Below, in pieces: positions 11,301-19,975 of a stretch of DNA of 63,634 nt. A model generated the notes under the pieces. It was not told where the DNA came from. It saw only the letters and a list, made by a program, of their open reading frames with translations, and made no database searches. Each line of letters opens with the position of its first letter. Position 1 is the first letter of the stretch. Source of the DNA: Oscillatoriaceae cyanobacterium Prado104 (lineage in GTDB: Bacteria; Cyanobacteriota; Cyanobacteriia; Cyanobacteriales; Microcoleaceae); the NCBI GenBank assembly GCA_025454405.1, contig JALOON010000039.1:1-63634 (forward strand). The letters run 5' to 3'. The translations under genes were made by a program, and so were the position numbers.

Positions 11301-14300
11301 GGAGTGAAAATTAAGCTATTAGGCGAAACAGTTCCTTCTGCTGTATTGTCGCTGGTGAGTGCGATCGTAACATTAGCAGTTGGTTGAGCGTTGAGTTTGA
11401 CTGTAAACTCCGCCTTGCCACCTGTTTCGGTTGTTGATAACGATCGGGGATTTACCGTAACGCCTGCCGTATCATCATTGGTAATAGTTGTAGTAGCAGT
11501 TGGATTCGGAATTGTTGGCGCGCCACCGGGTGAAACTGGATTTGATAAGGTGATGGATACAGTTTCGTTGGTTTCAATTTCGGCATCTCCCAAAACATCC
11601 AAAGTAATAGTTTTGGATGTTTCGCCCGCTGAAAAAGTGATTTTGCCAGTAGCAGCAGTTGCGCCAGAAGTGCCGCCGATATTGTTGTAGTCAGTGTCGT
11701 TAGTTGCAGTACCGCCGATCGTATAATCTACCGTACTAAAAAGTTCCGTGCTGCCGTTGCGAGTAATGGTAAATGTGACAGGAGTTGTACCGGAATTTCC
11801 CTCGGCAATTGTGGGAGGATTCGCAGCAATAGTATAAGAACTATTCCTGTCCAAGATTGCTATTTTGACTGTGTTGCTAGAACCGATACTCGAACCAGCA
11901 ATGGCAGTGCCACCTGTAATGCTGCCAAAATTGAGAACTATTTCTTCATTGCTGTCAACAATATTGTCAGCCTTGAGAGTGACAGCAATATTTTGGGTGA
12001 GAGTAGTAGTGTTAGCAGGAAAAGTCAACGATGTAGTTGAAAGAGTGTAGTCTGCACCTTGAATAGCCGTGCTGCTGGGGTCAATGACAATCGGTACAAC
12101 TACATCACCAAAAGAACTGCTATTGCTAATCCGAACGGGAATATTAACTACCCTGTCTGTAGCTTCTTCATTTACGTTGTAAGTATTGCCTATTTGGGGA
12201 GTCTGAAAACTTACTCTGGGGAGTGTATTGAGGAGAATTGATACTTCACTAGAAGCACCATTCGTAACCGTTACTCCCAAATCTGGCAAGGAGTCGTTGT
12301 TAAAATCGTTGACTGAGATTCGGCCGGCATTTGTCCCTACCAAAGCAAAGTTAACTGCAGGATTAAAGCCTCCCGTACCATTCCCCAGTAAAATTGATAC
12401 GTTACTAGATCCAGTGTTAGATACAGCTAAATCGATCCTGCCGTCAGCGTTAAAGTCTGCTATTGCAAGTCCGTTGGGATTGGTACCGGCGTTGAAGTTG
12501 GTAGCAGCAGCAAAAACTCCAGCGCCATTTCCTAACAAAATTGAGACATTGTTAGAACCATTGTTAGCTGTTGCTAAATCAACGCTGCCATCTCCGTTAA
12601 AGTCTGCTGCAAGAATGGTATTAGGATTTTGCCCCGTACCGAAATTGGTAGCTGCATTAAAACCGCCAGCGCCATTTCCTAATAGAATTGAGATATTATT
12701 AGAAAAACTGTTCGCTACTGCCAAGTCGGGAAAATTATCACCGTTAAAGTTGCCCACAACAATTGAACCAGGAATTCCTCCGACACTGATGTTTGCGGAA
12801 TTTACCAAGTTGCCAGTGCCATCTCCTAACAAAATTGAGACGCTACCAGTACCTTGAGGATTCGCATTTACTACAGCTAAATCGAGGAAATTGTCGGCGT
12901 TAAAGTTGCCTGTAGCAACAGATATGGGATAGTTGCCAAGAGAGTTAGTATCGTTGGGCGCGCCAAAGCCGCCTGTGCCGTTACCCAACCTCACTGAGGC
13001 GGTGCCAGACAAGTTTAGGTTTGCTGTTGCTAAGTCTAGTATGCTGTCAGCGTTAAAATTTCCAAGTTGTGACGGTGCTCCGCCGGAGTTGATGGGCTGT
13101 CTAAAGCTGCCATTCCCATCGGCTAAGAAAATTATGCCGCCTACAACTAAGTCGAAGATGCCATCACCGTTGTAATCTACTGAGGGAACGAAGGCATCTG
13201 CTGCCATCGGAAAATTAGTGGCAGCGCTGAATGAGGAAAGAATTCCTGCGTAATTTGCTAAAACTTCTGCGGAAAATGCTAAAGATGTTTTGATTTCTCC
13301 GGTTCGGGTTTCTAGTTCCCAATCGCCGCCTTTTGCCGCGCTGCCCGTGAGGTTTTTGGAAGCGGCTACGTTGGTATTTGTGAGTTGGGCGATGCGCTGG
13401 ATGAAGGTGAAACCATCGAGTTCTAAATCTCTATCTAAATTTCTCGCTGATGCCACAATACCGCCGGGGAATTCATTCCCCGTCTCATAGCGAAAGTCCT
13501 CTAAAGAGGACTGTTTATTTGATTGTTTGTTGGACTGTTTATTAAAGTTATTCCCAGTCGGTTTCAACCGACTTTTGCTATGAGACGGGGGTTTAAACCC
13601 CCGGCGGACTGTGGGACAAGCGCGAGATACCGATGCCACACCATCTCGATCGAACTCTATATCAAAATCTCGATCGAATTCTACATCTAAATCTCTCACT
13701 GGTGCCGCGATACCGCCGGGGAATTCATTCCCCGTCTCATAGCGAAAGTCCTCTGAAAAAGACTGTTGATTTGACTGTTTGTTGGACTGTTTATTAAAGT
13801 TATTCCCAGTCGGTTTCAATTCAGATATTTCAGCAATGTCAATTGGGGTTGTTCGTGGGGTTGGGGCGGGTTTATTGAACCTGTTTGCTGCGTTTAAATT
13901 TGTTGGCGAACCCGCCCCTACAGGATTATTGAAAATTGTGCAATATCTTAGCTGTTGAAACCGACTTTCCCTATTATAAGGAGGTTTGACCCCCCGGCGG
14001 ACTGTCTGGCAATCGCGAGATATCGATGCCACATTGCAACCATAAATTAGGATCTCGGCTTTTTCTGTAAAAGCACTTTGCCATTGCTGCAAGTGCTGCG
14101 AATATATTGCTACATTATCTAAGGAAAACCTAGTTTTACCAATTTGCAAACTTCCGGGACTGCCGTGAGAGATGATGTGAATGCTATCAATATTAGTTCG
14201 AGAAGCCAAAACTTCAGTAATTTGCTCGATCGCATCTCGCTGCCGATCTAAAATAATTACTTCCGTACCAGGTTTGACTCCGGCTGCTAAACTTTGATAA

Positions 14301-14365
14301 TCTGCTACTTGAGAATCGATAAAGGCGATCGATCTTCTGCAACTTGAAACCTGTAAATTCGGCAT
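5327..14365 (-). CDS. Giant DUF4347 / FG-GAP / Calx-beta / FnIII / RTX secreted protein (3012 aa)
   Basis: Start MPNLQVSS follows AGGTGTGTT. Approximate order: DUF4347 first half (8-125); insert made partly of palindromic elements (115-315); DUF4347 second half (320-375); FG-GAP repeats (390-708); two Calx-beta domains (712-962); three related beta-sandwich repeats (962-1292); Pro-Thr-Ala linker (1295-1415); two more repeats (1415-1645); FG-GAP repeats with [15 protein letters not shown] (1652-2012); FnIII-like domain ([17 protein letters not shown], 2015-2125); two repeats (2125-2372); FG-GAP (2372-2729); second FnIII-like (2732-2845); RTX nonapeptides GGxGxDxLx and C-terminal tail (2850-3012). 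No N-terminal signal peptide is seen; RTX plus such a tail is the usual mark of a type I secretion substrate. Likely a calcium-dependent adhesin or matrix protein; no enzymatic domain is recognised. Confidence 0.9.
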   Translation of the reverse strand: MPNLQVSSCRRSIAFIDSQVADYQSLAAGVKPGTEVIILDRQRDAIEQITEVLASRTNIDSIHIISHGSPGSLQIGKTRFSLDNVAIYSQHLQQWQSAFTEKAEILIYGCNVASISRDCQTVRRGVKPPYNRESRFQQLRYCTIFNNPVGAGSPTNLNAANRFNKPAPTPRTTPIDIAEISELKPTGNNFNKQSNKQSNQQSFSEDFRYETGNEFPGGIAAPVRDLDVEFDRDFDIEFDRDGVASVSRACPTVRRGFKPPSHSKSRLKPTGNNFNKQSNKQSNKQSSLEDFRYETGNEFPGGIVASARNLDRDLELDGFTFIQRIAQLTNTNVAASKNLTGSAAKGGDWELETRTGEIKTSLAFSAEVLANYAGILSSFSAATNFPMAADAFVPSVDYNGDGIFDLVVGGIIFLADGNGSFRQPINSGGAPSQLGNFNADSILDLATANLNLSGTASVRLGNGTGGFGAPNDTNSLGNYPISVATGNFNADNFLDLAVVNANPQGTGSVSILLGDGTGNLVNSANISVGGIPGSIVVGNFNGDNFPDLAVANSFSNNISILLGNGAGGFNAATNFGTGQNPNTILAADFNGDGSVDLATANNGSNNVSILLGNGAGVFAAATNFNAGTNPNGLAIADFNADGRIDLAVSNTGSSNVSILLGNGTGGFNPAVNFALVGTNAGRISVNDFNNDSLPDLGVTVTNGASSEVSILLNTLPRVSFQTPQIGNTYNVNEEATDRVVNIPVRISNSSSFGDVVVPIVIDPSSTAIQGADYTLSTTSLTFPANTTTLTQNIAVTLKADNIVDSNEEIVLNFGSITGGTAIAGSSIGSSNTVKIAILDRNSSYTIAANPPTIAEGNSGTTPVTFTITRNGSTELFSTVDYTIGGTATNDTDYNNIGGTSGATAATGKITFSAGETSKTITLDVLGDAEIETNETVSITLSNPVSPGGAPTIPNPTATTTITNDDTAGVTVNPRSLSTTETGGKAEFTVKLNAQPTANVTIALTSDNTAEGTVSPNSLIFTPANWNVLQTVTVTGVDDFVADGSKTYNIITSPGVSADPNYNNLNPDDVAVTNSDNETPGITVNPTAGLTTTEAGGTANFTVVLNTQPTADVTIATSSNNPAEGTISTNSITFTNTNWNVPQQLTVTGVNDSVADGDIDYKIITANTVSTDPNYSNKDVADVSLINKDNDTAGVVVTPTETTATEGGASGSYTVALKSQPTAIVTVNLTTGGQIESIAPLTFTPNNWNLAQNVTVIAVDDAIVEGAHSGNITHNASSTDSKYNGIAISGVTVAIADNDVAPPPPPPPTPTITPVVTPTPTPAPTPTPTPTPTPTPTPTPAPTPTPAPTPTPAPTPTPAPTPTPAPTPIPAPTPTPAPTPTPAPTPIPAPTPIPAPTPIPAPTPTPAPTPTPASAGITVFPTSGLITTTTGGESTFSVKLNTQPRDGVSIGLTVNPNLGTVSTQRLNFSPDNWNQPQTVTVKGGGGPYENQYGNIPYTIFTEPAQSRDPNYSGIDAADVSLTNLLVIRYNLQPRILVYPTSGLATTEAGGTANFSVLLTTQPRSAVTIPISVDNPAEGKISRSSVTFTPDNWNTAQTVTVTGVDDAIKDGDRAYTIKLDSPATDDFDYRFVAPNNVTVTNIDNETPAPLFAEFPTEISQGLGYAKGIWGDYNNDGKLDVLASGNRPILTGQIRTDGTWLYRNAGDTLTWEYSFFNPNLPAAWGDADNDGRLEFAANELDNPGGRGNNSIPSYKISVYKNTGSSWTSTDLGRNEDFGSPRPLGALSWGDYNNDGKLDILDANIRKIGFNPDSGEYQVASLLYRKTGDGYLPDINASANLTSVSNGAAAWGDYDSDGKQDILLTGNTGTGKIAKVFRNTGSGFAEAFALTGVEYGSAAWGDYNNDGKQDILLAGETGTGKIAKVYRNTGGGFTEDTGAALPGGLAAAWGDYDNDGKLDILLDGKVYRNTGSGFSEDTSTGLTGGSVGGAWGDYNSDGKLDILLDKKLYLNGTANANTPPTAPTNLRSQVNNRKVSFSWNPATDAQTPTPGLNYNLRVGTTPGGTDIVSPLSLNDGTRQIVGLGNANQNTNWQLKDLQPGTYYWSVQTIDTAWAGSPFATEGSFTVSDNPGITVSHTSGLATTKTGGKAKFTVELNSPPTANVAIGLSVSPQNPAEGSLSTSEVTFTPENWNIPQEVTVTGESGTLMVVANRPYTIVTAPAVSTDSKYSGIDAADVSITNLFRYIDPIGFPNSGILVEPTQGLTTTEAGGTATFSVLLASKPTADVVIPVRSDNTAEGTVSTSKLTFTPDNWNIGQTVTIAGVNDDRPDGDTSYKIILDPAISNDIPADPSFLPFSYSGIDPADVSVTNLERNYTFSKITTEISSYFQGRTISDWGDYNDDGKLDFIASGRSQLLNAPGSSDNFTGTWPFLNTGSTFTAESGTPRLELASNAAWGEYNNDGKLNFALQTIGNGRIQRPSFLQVFDRSDNNNPFASENRSPQDSSQSWADYNNDGKLDLLNATKQTVFNAEGTASLTDSSIMYRSSNGTLTPDLNIQLPGVTNGAAAWADYNKDSQQDILLIGDTVDGKIAKVFRNTGSGFVEAFALPGVSGGSVAWGDFNNDRLPDILLAGNSDAGKITKVFRNTSNNGFIEDTRTVLPGSSAADWGDYDNDGKLDILLAGTPRGNRVFRNTGNGFAEDTNVLPDNVSSNFAAWGDYDKDGKLDMLLDRDVYRNNTANANTPPTAPAGLRSQVYNRQVSLGWNPAADAQTSRGGLNYNLRVGTTPGGSEIFAPMSLNDGTRQVVGSGNAGQNRTWTLQDLSPGTYYWSVQAIDTAWAGSPFATEGSFTIDPPSRINGTDANDLLNGTSKNDEIYGLGGNDFLNGLDGDDSLFGGRGNDSLYGGRGIDILKGENGNDFLQGGQADDLLEGGLGNDNLTGGQGFDKFLLAANSGADIITDFEDGKDLLILGNGLTFAQLAIVQGNGRTRISVAATGQPIVALIGVPANQITAADFGLI
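10126..10430. repeat. 18-bp tandem repeat encoding a (PTPTPA)n linker
   Basis: About 16 near-identical 18-bp units (GGCGCGGGTGTTGGAGTC on the plus strand) encode a Pro-Thr-Ala linker in the 3012-aa protein, with PTPIPA and PTPTPT variants. The linker divides the N-terminal Calx-beta part from the C-terminal part. Copy number is likely to vary by slippage. Confidence 0.95.
13461..14004. repeat. Five palindromic element copies translated within DUF4347 of the 3012-aa protein
   Basis: Copies at 13461-13513 and 13713-13765 (minus orientation, giving [15 protein letters not shown]), 13555-13611 (plus orientation, giving [20 protein letters not shown]), a 13-base fragment at 13807-13819, and a degenerate plus copy at 13954-14004. 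They fill the same place in DUF4347, between IYGCNVA and [10 protein letters not shown], as in the paralogue at 446-3604. Confidence 0.9.
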
Positions 14366-14640
14366 AACACACCTGCTTGGGGTTTGAAAAAAAAGACAAC
14401 AATCCTCTACCCAATTTCGCGACTACTGTCCGAAATTTCCGAAAGTTTTCGATCGAGCAACCAGTATTCTTTCATAAAAAATGAAGCTGGAATATCCGTA
14501 TCTTGTAACAATAACAGCATTTTGAGAAAAGTATTATAAATTTTTATTTAAAAACGCCCTGTTAATTAAAATTTTTATAAAGATGCCCAACTATCTTAGG
14601 TATAAGTTACTTGCGAAAGTCCAAAATTTATGGCAAATAC
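14366..14640 (-). promoter_or_regulatory. Conserved leader of the 3012-aa gene
   Basis: Nearly identical to 3605-3880, including the tract before AGGTGTGTTATG. On the minus strand a TATAAT hexamer lies at 14533-14538, which would give a leader of roughly 160 nt. No good -35 box at the usual spacing. Duplication of this block together with the coding region shows that the unit copied was gene plus promoter. Confidence 0.45.
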
Positions 14641-14708
14641 GCGCGATCGAATTTAGGTTTGTAGGGACAGGGCATTGTCGCTTCCGCTTTGGATTTAGGA
14701 TGGGCGGG

Positions 14709-17700
14709 CTATAAAATTGTGAAATCTGCTGCGTTAATTCGATCGGCAGATATGCCAATTAAATTAGCAAAAACTTGTCCGGTAGGGACAAAACTAATTT
14801 GAGTTATGCCGTTAGTTTCCACAATTGCCAATTGCGAGAAAGTCACGTTACCGAGAACCAACAAATCTGTGCCGTCCTCAAAATCGGTAATAGTATCGTT
14901 ACCAGCATTGGCAAATAATAAGAATCGATCGACCCCATCTCCTCCTGTCAAAGTATCATTTCCCAAACCGCCTGTCAACAAATCATCTCCTTTGTCTCCC
15001 AGCAGAATATCATCACCTTCACAGCCGATTAAAGTATCATCATTTTCACCCCCATAAATTCGATCGTCTCCCGCACCTCCATCTATTAGATCGTTATTGA
15101 AGTCGCCCCTTAAATAATCATCACCTCCACCACCGCATAAAGTATCGTCGCCTAAATTTCCTAATAAAGAATCGCTGCCTTCACTGCCCGTCAATGAATC
15201 GTTATCTTTGCCCCCCAACAAAGAATCATCACCTTTCCCGCCATCAACCCAATCGGCATCTCGATTGCCATTAATTGAATCATTATCTTCCCTACCATTG
15301 ATGAAATCGCTTCCCTGGTTTCCAAAAACCAAATCCGCACCTCGATCGCCCAGAATAGTATCGCTATTTTTGCCACCAAATAGCAGATCGCCTCCCCAAT
15401 TACCTACAATAAAATCATCACCTTCATTGCCATTAACCGAATCATTGTCAGTACCGCCAAACAGATTGTCGTTGCCTTCTTCTGCATAGAAAATATTAGG
15501 ATTAATGCTACCGTAGGAAGCATCATTTTCTGTAGTGCCAAATTGCTCTATATTGCTGCCATTTCCGTACAGAATATTATTAATTTCATTGGGTCGATCG
15601 AGGTTGGGAGGCAAAATTGTGCGACAAATGCAATCGGTTGCTGCTGTTTGATTTGCGTTAGTTGGATTGGGGGCAGGAATTATTTCAGGAGTCGGCGTCG
15701 GTAAGGGATTTGGTGAGGGATTTGGTGCGGGATTTAGTGCGGGTATTGGCGCGGGAGGAATCTCGTTATCATTAATTTCCACCGCAACTCTCGGAATTGC
15801 AATTCCGTTGTAATTAGCATCCGTACTCGTAACAGTATGGAAAATATTGCTACTGCCATTACCTCCCGCAAAGTTATCGTCAGTGGCAATTACTGTTATT
15901 GTTTGGGCGATATTCCAGTTAGTGCTATCAATGGTAATTGCGGCAATAGGATCGATGAGACTTCCGGTATTGAAACTAATAGTAACAGGCGCGATCGGCT
16001 GACTGTTAAGTTTGATGCTGTAACTACCCGTGATACCGCCTTCTGTCGCTGTTGTCTTAGTTGTAGAAATAGTAATGCCTGCGGTATCGCTGTCAGCAAT
16101 CGCGACAGTGACAGGAGGAATTAGCAAGCCGTTGTAATTGGCATCGGTACTGCTAATTGTGTGAGCGATCGTCCCGCTGTAGTTGCCTCGTGCTAAGTTA
16201 TCATCGATCGCGCTAACGGTGACATTTTGAGGAACATTCCAATTATTCGGCGTGAAAGTAACAGGCGCGATCGCATTTATTTGAGTGCTAGAATCAAAGT
16301 TAATTGTAACTGGTGCAGTAGGTGGAGAAATCAGAACCAAACTGTAAGTATCTGTCGCACCGCCTTCGCTAATTTTGGTACTGCCTGCTGATTCGATAAT
16401 AGAAACACCGGGGCGATCGTTATCGGCGATCGATGCAGTAACATTGGGAATTATTATGTCGTTGTAATTGGCATCGGTACTGCTAACTGTGTGGGAAATC
16501 GTGCCACTGTGGGTTCCTTCCGATAGGTTATCATCGATCGCGCTAACGGTGACATTTTGAGGGACATTCCAATTTTGAGGCGTGAAAATAACGGGCGCGA
16601 TCGGATTGATTTGAGTGCCGGAATTAAAGTTAATTGTAACTGGTGCTACAGGTTCGGAATCGAGTACCAAACTGTAAGTATCTGTAGCGCCACTTTCGCC
16701 GATTTCCGTACTCCCTGCAGATTGGACGATCGAAACACCGGCGCGATCGTTATCGCCGATCGGGATAGTAACATCGGCAATAGTTAAACTGTTATAATTG
16801 GGATCGGCACTGCTAATTTCGTAAGCAATCGTGCCAGCGAGTACGCCTTGAACTATATTGTCATCGATCGCGCTAACGGAGATAGTTTGAGGAACATTCC
16901 AATTATTGCTATTAAAAGTAATCGCTGCAATTCGATCGATGCGATCGCCCGCATTTAAACTGATAGTAACGGGTGCGGCAGGTTGGGATGTTAGAGTAGC
17001 TGCGTAACTGCCGGCAACGCCGCCTTCTGTAAGGTTTATTGCACTCAGAGGTATGACATTGATACCTGCTTTGTCATCATTCGCGATCGTAGTTGTAGCA
17101 GTTGCATTAGCAATCCTGGGCGGAATACCCGGTGCCACAGGATTGGACAGAGTAACTGCAATAGTTTCATCTGCTTCTACTGCGGCGTCGCCTAACAGAT
17201 TTAAGGTGATAGTTTTGGATGTTTCATTGGCAGCAAAGTCGATCGTGCCAGTCAATCCAGTGGCTCCAGAAGTGCCGCCGATATTGTTATAATCGCTGTC
17301 GTTGGTAGCAGTTCCGCCAATAGTATAATCTACGCTACTCTGGCCGCCAATATCGCCGCTGCGAATGACGGTAAAAAGCAGGAGAGTTGTGGCGGTGTTG
17401 CCTTCTTTTATACTGGGAACATCGGTTGCAATAGCATAAGAAATTTGACCGTTAGCAGGAATAGTTAATGTAGTTTGAGTTGTTGTACCTGCCAAACTAC
17501 CTGTAATTGTACCAAAATTGAAAATAATGGTTTCGTCGTTTTCAGCTATGTTATCGGGTTTGATAGTAACTGCAACATTCTGAGTGAGATTAGTAGTGCC
17601 GACGGGGAAAGTAATAGTTGTCGGTGAAAAAGTGTAGTCGGAATTTGGGGTAGCGGTACTGTTAGAATTAACAGCGATCGGTACTCTTACCTCGCTGCTG

Positions 17701-19526
17701 GGAGAATTGCTAATAGTAACGGGAATATTAACAACAAAATCGGCTGTTCCTTCAGTACCGCTGTAAGTTGCAGCCCCAAAATTCACTTTAGGAGTTGCGT
17801 TGAGCAAAATTGAGGTATTAACAGATCCAAAGTTCGCCGTAGCTAAATCGCGCAAGCCGTCTTTATTAAAATCACCTATAGCGATACCTTGGGGATAAGT
17901 TCCCACACTAAAGTTAGTTGCAGTGCCAAAAGTACCGTTACCATTCCCTAACAAAACGGAAACATCGTTAGATAGATTGTTGGCCGTAGCTAAATCGATG
18001 TTTCCATCGATATTGAAGTCGTTAGCAACAATAGCAAGTGGATCTGTTCCGACATTAAAGTTAGTAGCTGCACTAAAGCTGCCCGCGCCATTTCCTAATA
18101 GAATTGATACGTTATTCGAGCCTTCATTGCTGGTTGCTAAGTCGGGATTGCTGTCTCCGTTAAAGTCTCCTAAAGCGATGTAATTAGGGTTTTCACCTAC
18201 AGGAAAGTTAATAGCATTGCCGAAACTTTCATTAGGATTCCGCAAGATAATGGATACACTGTTAGAACTAAAGTTTGCTGTTGCAAAATCCGATCGACCA
18301 TCTTTGTTCAAGTCGCCAACAAGCACAAAATAGGGATTTGAACCCACGCTTAAATTAATAGGTGCGCTAAAATTTCCACTACCACCTCCCAGCAAGATAG
18401 AGATGTTATTAGAACCTCTATTGGCTGTAACTAAGTCAAAATTGCTGTCAGAGTTGAAGTCTCCTACCGCCACCGTATAAGGACTCGAACCGACATCAAA
18501 GTAAGTAGCAGTACCAAAAGTGCCATCACCATTGCCTAACAGTAGAGAAACGTTGTTAGTAAAATTATTTGCTGTCACCAAGTCAGAATTGCCATCTTTG
18601 TTAAAGTCGCCTACAGCAACAGACCAGCTAGCGAGAAGACTGGGCGAGTTGGTGTTAAGATTAGTAACAGCGCCAAAGGTGCCGTTGCCATTTCCAAGTA
18701 CGATCGAAACATTGCGATTTGGCCCAGTGCTAGCAAATGCTAAGTCAAGGTTGCTATCTTTGTTAAAATCGCCCGTGGCAACTTTGCGGAGGCTGTAAGT
18801 TACGGGAAAGTTAGTAGCTGTGCCAAAATTTAAAACATACTCGTAATTCGCTAATATTTCAGGTTCAAATACTAGAGGTGTTTTAATTTCTCCGGTTCTG
18901 GTTTCTAGTTCCCAGTCGCCGCCTTGTGCCGCGCTGCCCGTGAGGTTTTTAGAAGCAGCAACATTGGTATTTGTAAGTTTGGCGATGTGCTGGATAAAGG
19001 CGAAGCCATCTAACTCTAACGCTTGTTCGCAAGTTCCAGCGTGACTGAAAACTTCCGTCTCAAAATGCAAATCTTCTAAAAATGACTGTTGAATATTGAG
19101 GTGACTTGCAGTCGGTTTTAAGCGACTTGCGCTATGAGACAGGGAATTAATTTCCTGGTGGACTTCGGGAAAAACGCGATGTCCCGCAGCAACATTGCAA
19201 CCGTAGATCAGAATCTCGGCACTATCTGTAAAAGCACTCCGCCACTGTCGCAATTGCCGCGAATAAATTTCTAAATTATCTAAAGAAAACTTAGTTTTTC
19301 CGATTTGCAAACTTCCCGGACTGCCGTGAGATATGATGTGAATGCTATCAATATTATTGCGCGCTGCTAAGATTTCAGTAATTTGCTCGATCGCATCGAG
19401 TCCCGCATCTAAAATAACTACTTCCGTCCCCGGTTTCACCCCGGCTACTAAACTTTGATAGTCGTCTACCTGAGAATCGATAAAGGCGATCGACTTTGCT
19501 AAAGTTGTAAGGTTTAATTTCGGCAT
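14709..19526 (-). CDS. DUF4347 / FG-GAP / Calx-beta / RTX secreted protein (1605 aa)
   Basis: Third member of the family; start MPKLNLTT with the AGGTGTGTTATG context, 25 codons inside the longest open frame. DUF4347 (about 8-230) carries a shorter, decayed palindrome-derived insert. FG-GAP repeats (SVAVGDFNKDGNSDLVTAN) follow to about 580, then two Calx-beta domains, then five related repeats with a TLTSQPAAPVTI / NWNVPQ pattern, a Pro-Asn linker, and a long RTX block (about 1340-1542, more than 15 GGxGxD-type motifs). The C-terminal tail (DFEDGTDLLVLGNVTFSQL...ADFTIL) resembles that of the 3012-aa protein, consistent with a shared type I export route. Expected location: outside the cell or on its surface. 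No transporter gene for it is in the window. Confidence 0.9.
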   Translation of the reverse strand: MPKLNLTTLAKSIAFIDSQVDDYQSLVAGVKPGTEVVILDAGLDAIEQITEILAARNNIDSIHIISHGSPGSLQIGKTKFSLDNLEIYSRQLRQWRSAFTDSAEILIYGCNVAAGHRVFPEVHQEINSLSHSASRLKPTASHLNIQQSFLEDLHFETEVFSHAGTCEQALELDGFAFIQHIAKLTNTNVAASKNLTGSAAQGGDWELETRTGEIKTPLVFEPEILANYEYVLNFGTATNFPVTYSLRKVATGDFNKDSNLDLAFASTGPNRNVSIVLGNGNGTFGAVTNLNTNSPSLLASWSVAVGDFNKDGNSDLVTANNFTNNVSLLLGNGDGTFGTATYFDVGSSPYTVAVGDFNSDSNFDLVTANRGSNNISILLGGGSGNFSAPINLSVGSNPYFVLVGDLNKDGRSDFATANFSSNSVSIILRNPNESFGNAINFPVGENPNYIALGDFNGDSNPDLATSNEGSNNVSILLGNGAGSFSAATNFNVGTDPLAIVANDFNIDGNIDLATANNLSNDVSVLLGNGNGTFGTATNFSVGTYPQGIAIGDFNKDGLRDLATANFGSVNTSILLNATPKVNFGAATYSGTEGTADFVVNIPVTISNSPSSEVRVPIAVNSNSTATPNSDYTFSPTTITFPVGTTNLTQNVAVTIKPDNIAENDETIIFNFGTITGSLAGTTTQTTLTIPANGQISYAIATDVPSIKEGNTATTLLLFTVIRSGDIGGQSSVDYTIGGTATNDSDYNNIGGTSGATGLTGTIDFAANETSKTITLNLLGDAAVEADETIAVTLSNPVAPGIPPRIANATATTTIANDDKAGINVIPLSAINLTEGGVAGSYAATLTSQPAAPVTISLNAGDRIDRIAAITFNSNNWNVPQTISVSAIDDNIVQGVLAGTIAYEISSADPNYNSLTIADVTIPIGDNDRAGVSIVQSAGSTEIGESGATDTYSLVLDSEPVAPVTINFNSGTQINPIAPVIFTPQNWNVPQNVTVSAIDDNLSEGTHSGTISHTVSSTDANYNDIIIPNVTASIADNDRPGVSIIESAGSTKISEGGATDTYSLVLISPPTAPVTINFDSSTQINAIAPVTFTPNNWNVPQNVTVSAIDDNLARGNYSGTIAHTISSTDANYNGLLIPPVTVAIADSDTAGITISTTKTTATEGGITGSYSIKLNSQPIAPVTISFNTGSLIDPIAAITIDSTNWNIAQTITVIATDDNFAGGNGSSNIFHTVTSTDANYNGIAIPRVAVEINDNEIPPAPIPALNPAPNPSPNPLPTPTPEIIPAPNPTNANQTAATDCICRTILPPNLDRPNEINNILYGNGSNIEQFGTTENDASYGSINPNIFYAEEGNDNLFGGTDNDSVNGNEGDDFIVGNWGGDLLFGGKNSDTILGDRGADLVFGNQGSDFINGREDNDSINGNRDADWVDGGKGDDSLLGGKDNDSLTGSEGSDSLLGNLGDDTLCGGGGDDYLRGDFNNDLIDGGAGDDRIYGGENDDTLIGCEGDDILLGDKGDDLLTGGLGNDTLTGGDGVDRFLLFANAGNDTITDFEDGTDLLVLGNVTFSQLAIVETNGITQISFVPTGQVFANLIGISADRINAADFTIL
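19051..19165. repeat. Decayed palindromic element pair within DUF4347 of the 1605-aa protein
   Basis: A degenerate minus-orientation copy (19051-19088) and a plus-orientation copy (19109-19165: CAGTCGGTTTTAAGCGACTT, then GCGCTATGAGAC, then AGGGAATTAATTTCCT) sit where the paralogues carry intact copies. The second stem has changed sequence but still pairs. Confidence 0.7.
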
Positions 19527-19975
19527 AACACACCTAACTAAGGTTTCAACGACGATCGGACAACAATTCCCATCAATTTCGCAACAGATCTGCGAAACCA
19601 TATATCAACTTTGATTTGTAAATACTCAGCCCCTCTGTATTTTTTTGAAGAGGCAACATCTTTTATAAAAACAATAACTGTTTTTTGAAAATAAATTTAT
19701 AAAGATTTCTCTGAAAATGACTGGTTAATTAAAAATTTTGTAAAGATGCGGCAAATGTTGAGGTATTATTACCATAATAAAGGCCAAAGAAGGTTACCAC
19801 AAATATTTTTGAAACGTAAGTACAATTATAGTTGAGTCTGAATAATATCAAGTCCGGTCAATTACCAGTAATAAAAAAGGTTGGTAGTAGGGCGATCGAT
19901 GGTGGTGAAATCTGTCAGATAGAACCCAGGTATTAGGTACTAGAAATACTTTCCTAACACCTAACACCTAACGCC
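19527..19975. other. Intergenic region with DUF4347-type leader and short repeats
   Basis: Holds the leader of the 1605-aa gene, with a block near 19720-19750 (TGGTTAATTAAAAATTTTGT) shared with the other leaders. Near 19955-19978 lies a short tandem CCTAACACCTAACACCTAACGCC repeat at the 3' end of the tyrosine kinase gene. No gene is seen. Confidence 0.6.

Noticed and set aside
15208..15489. Plus-strand frames opposite the RTX block of the 1605-aa gene
   Set aside because: Shadows of the nonapeptide repeats.
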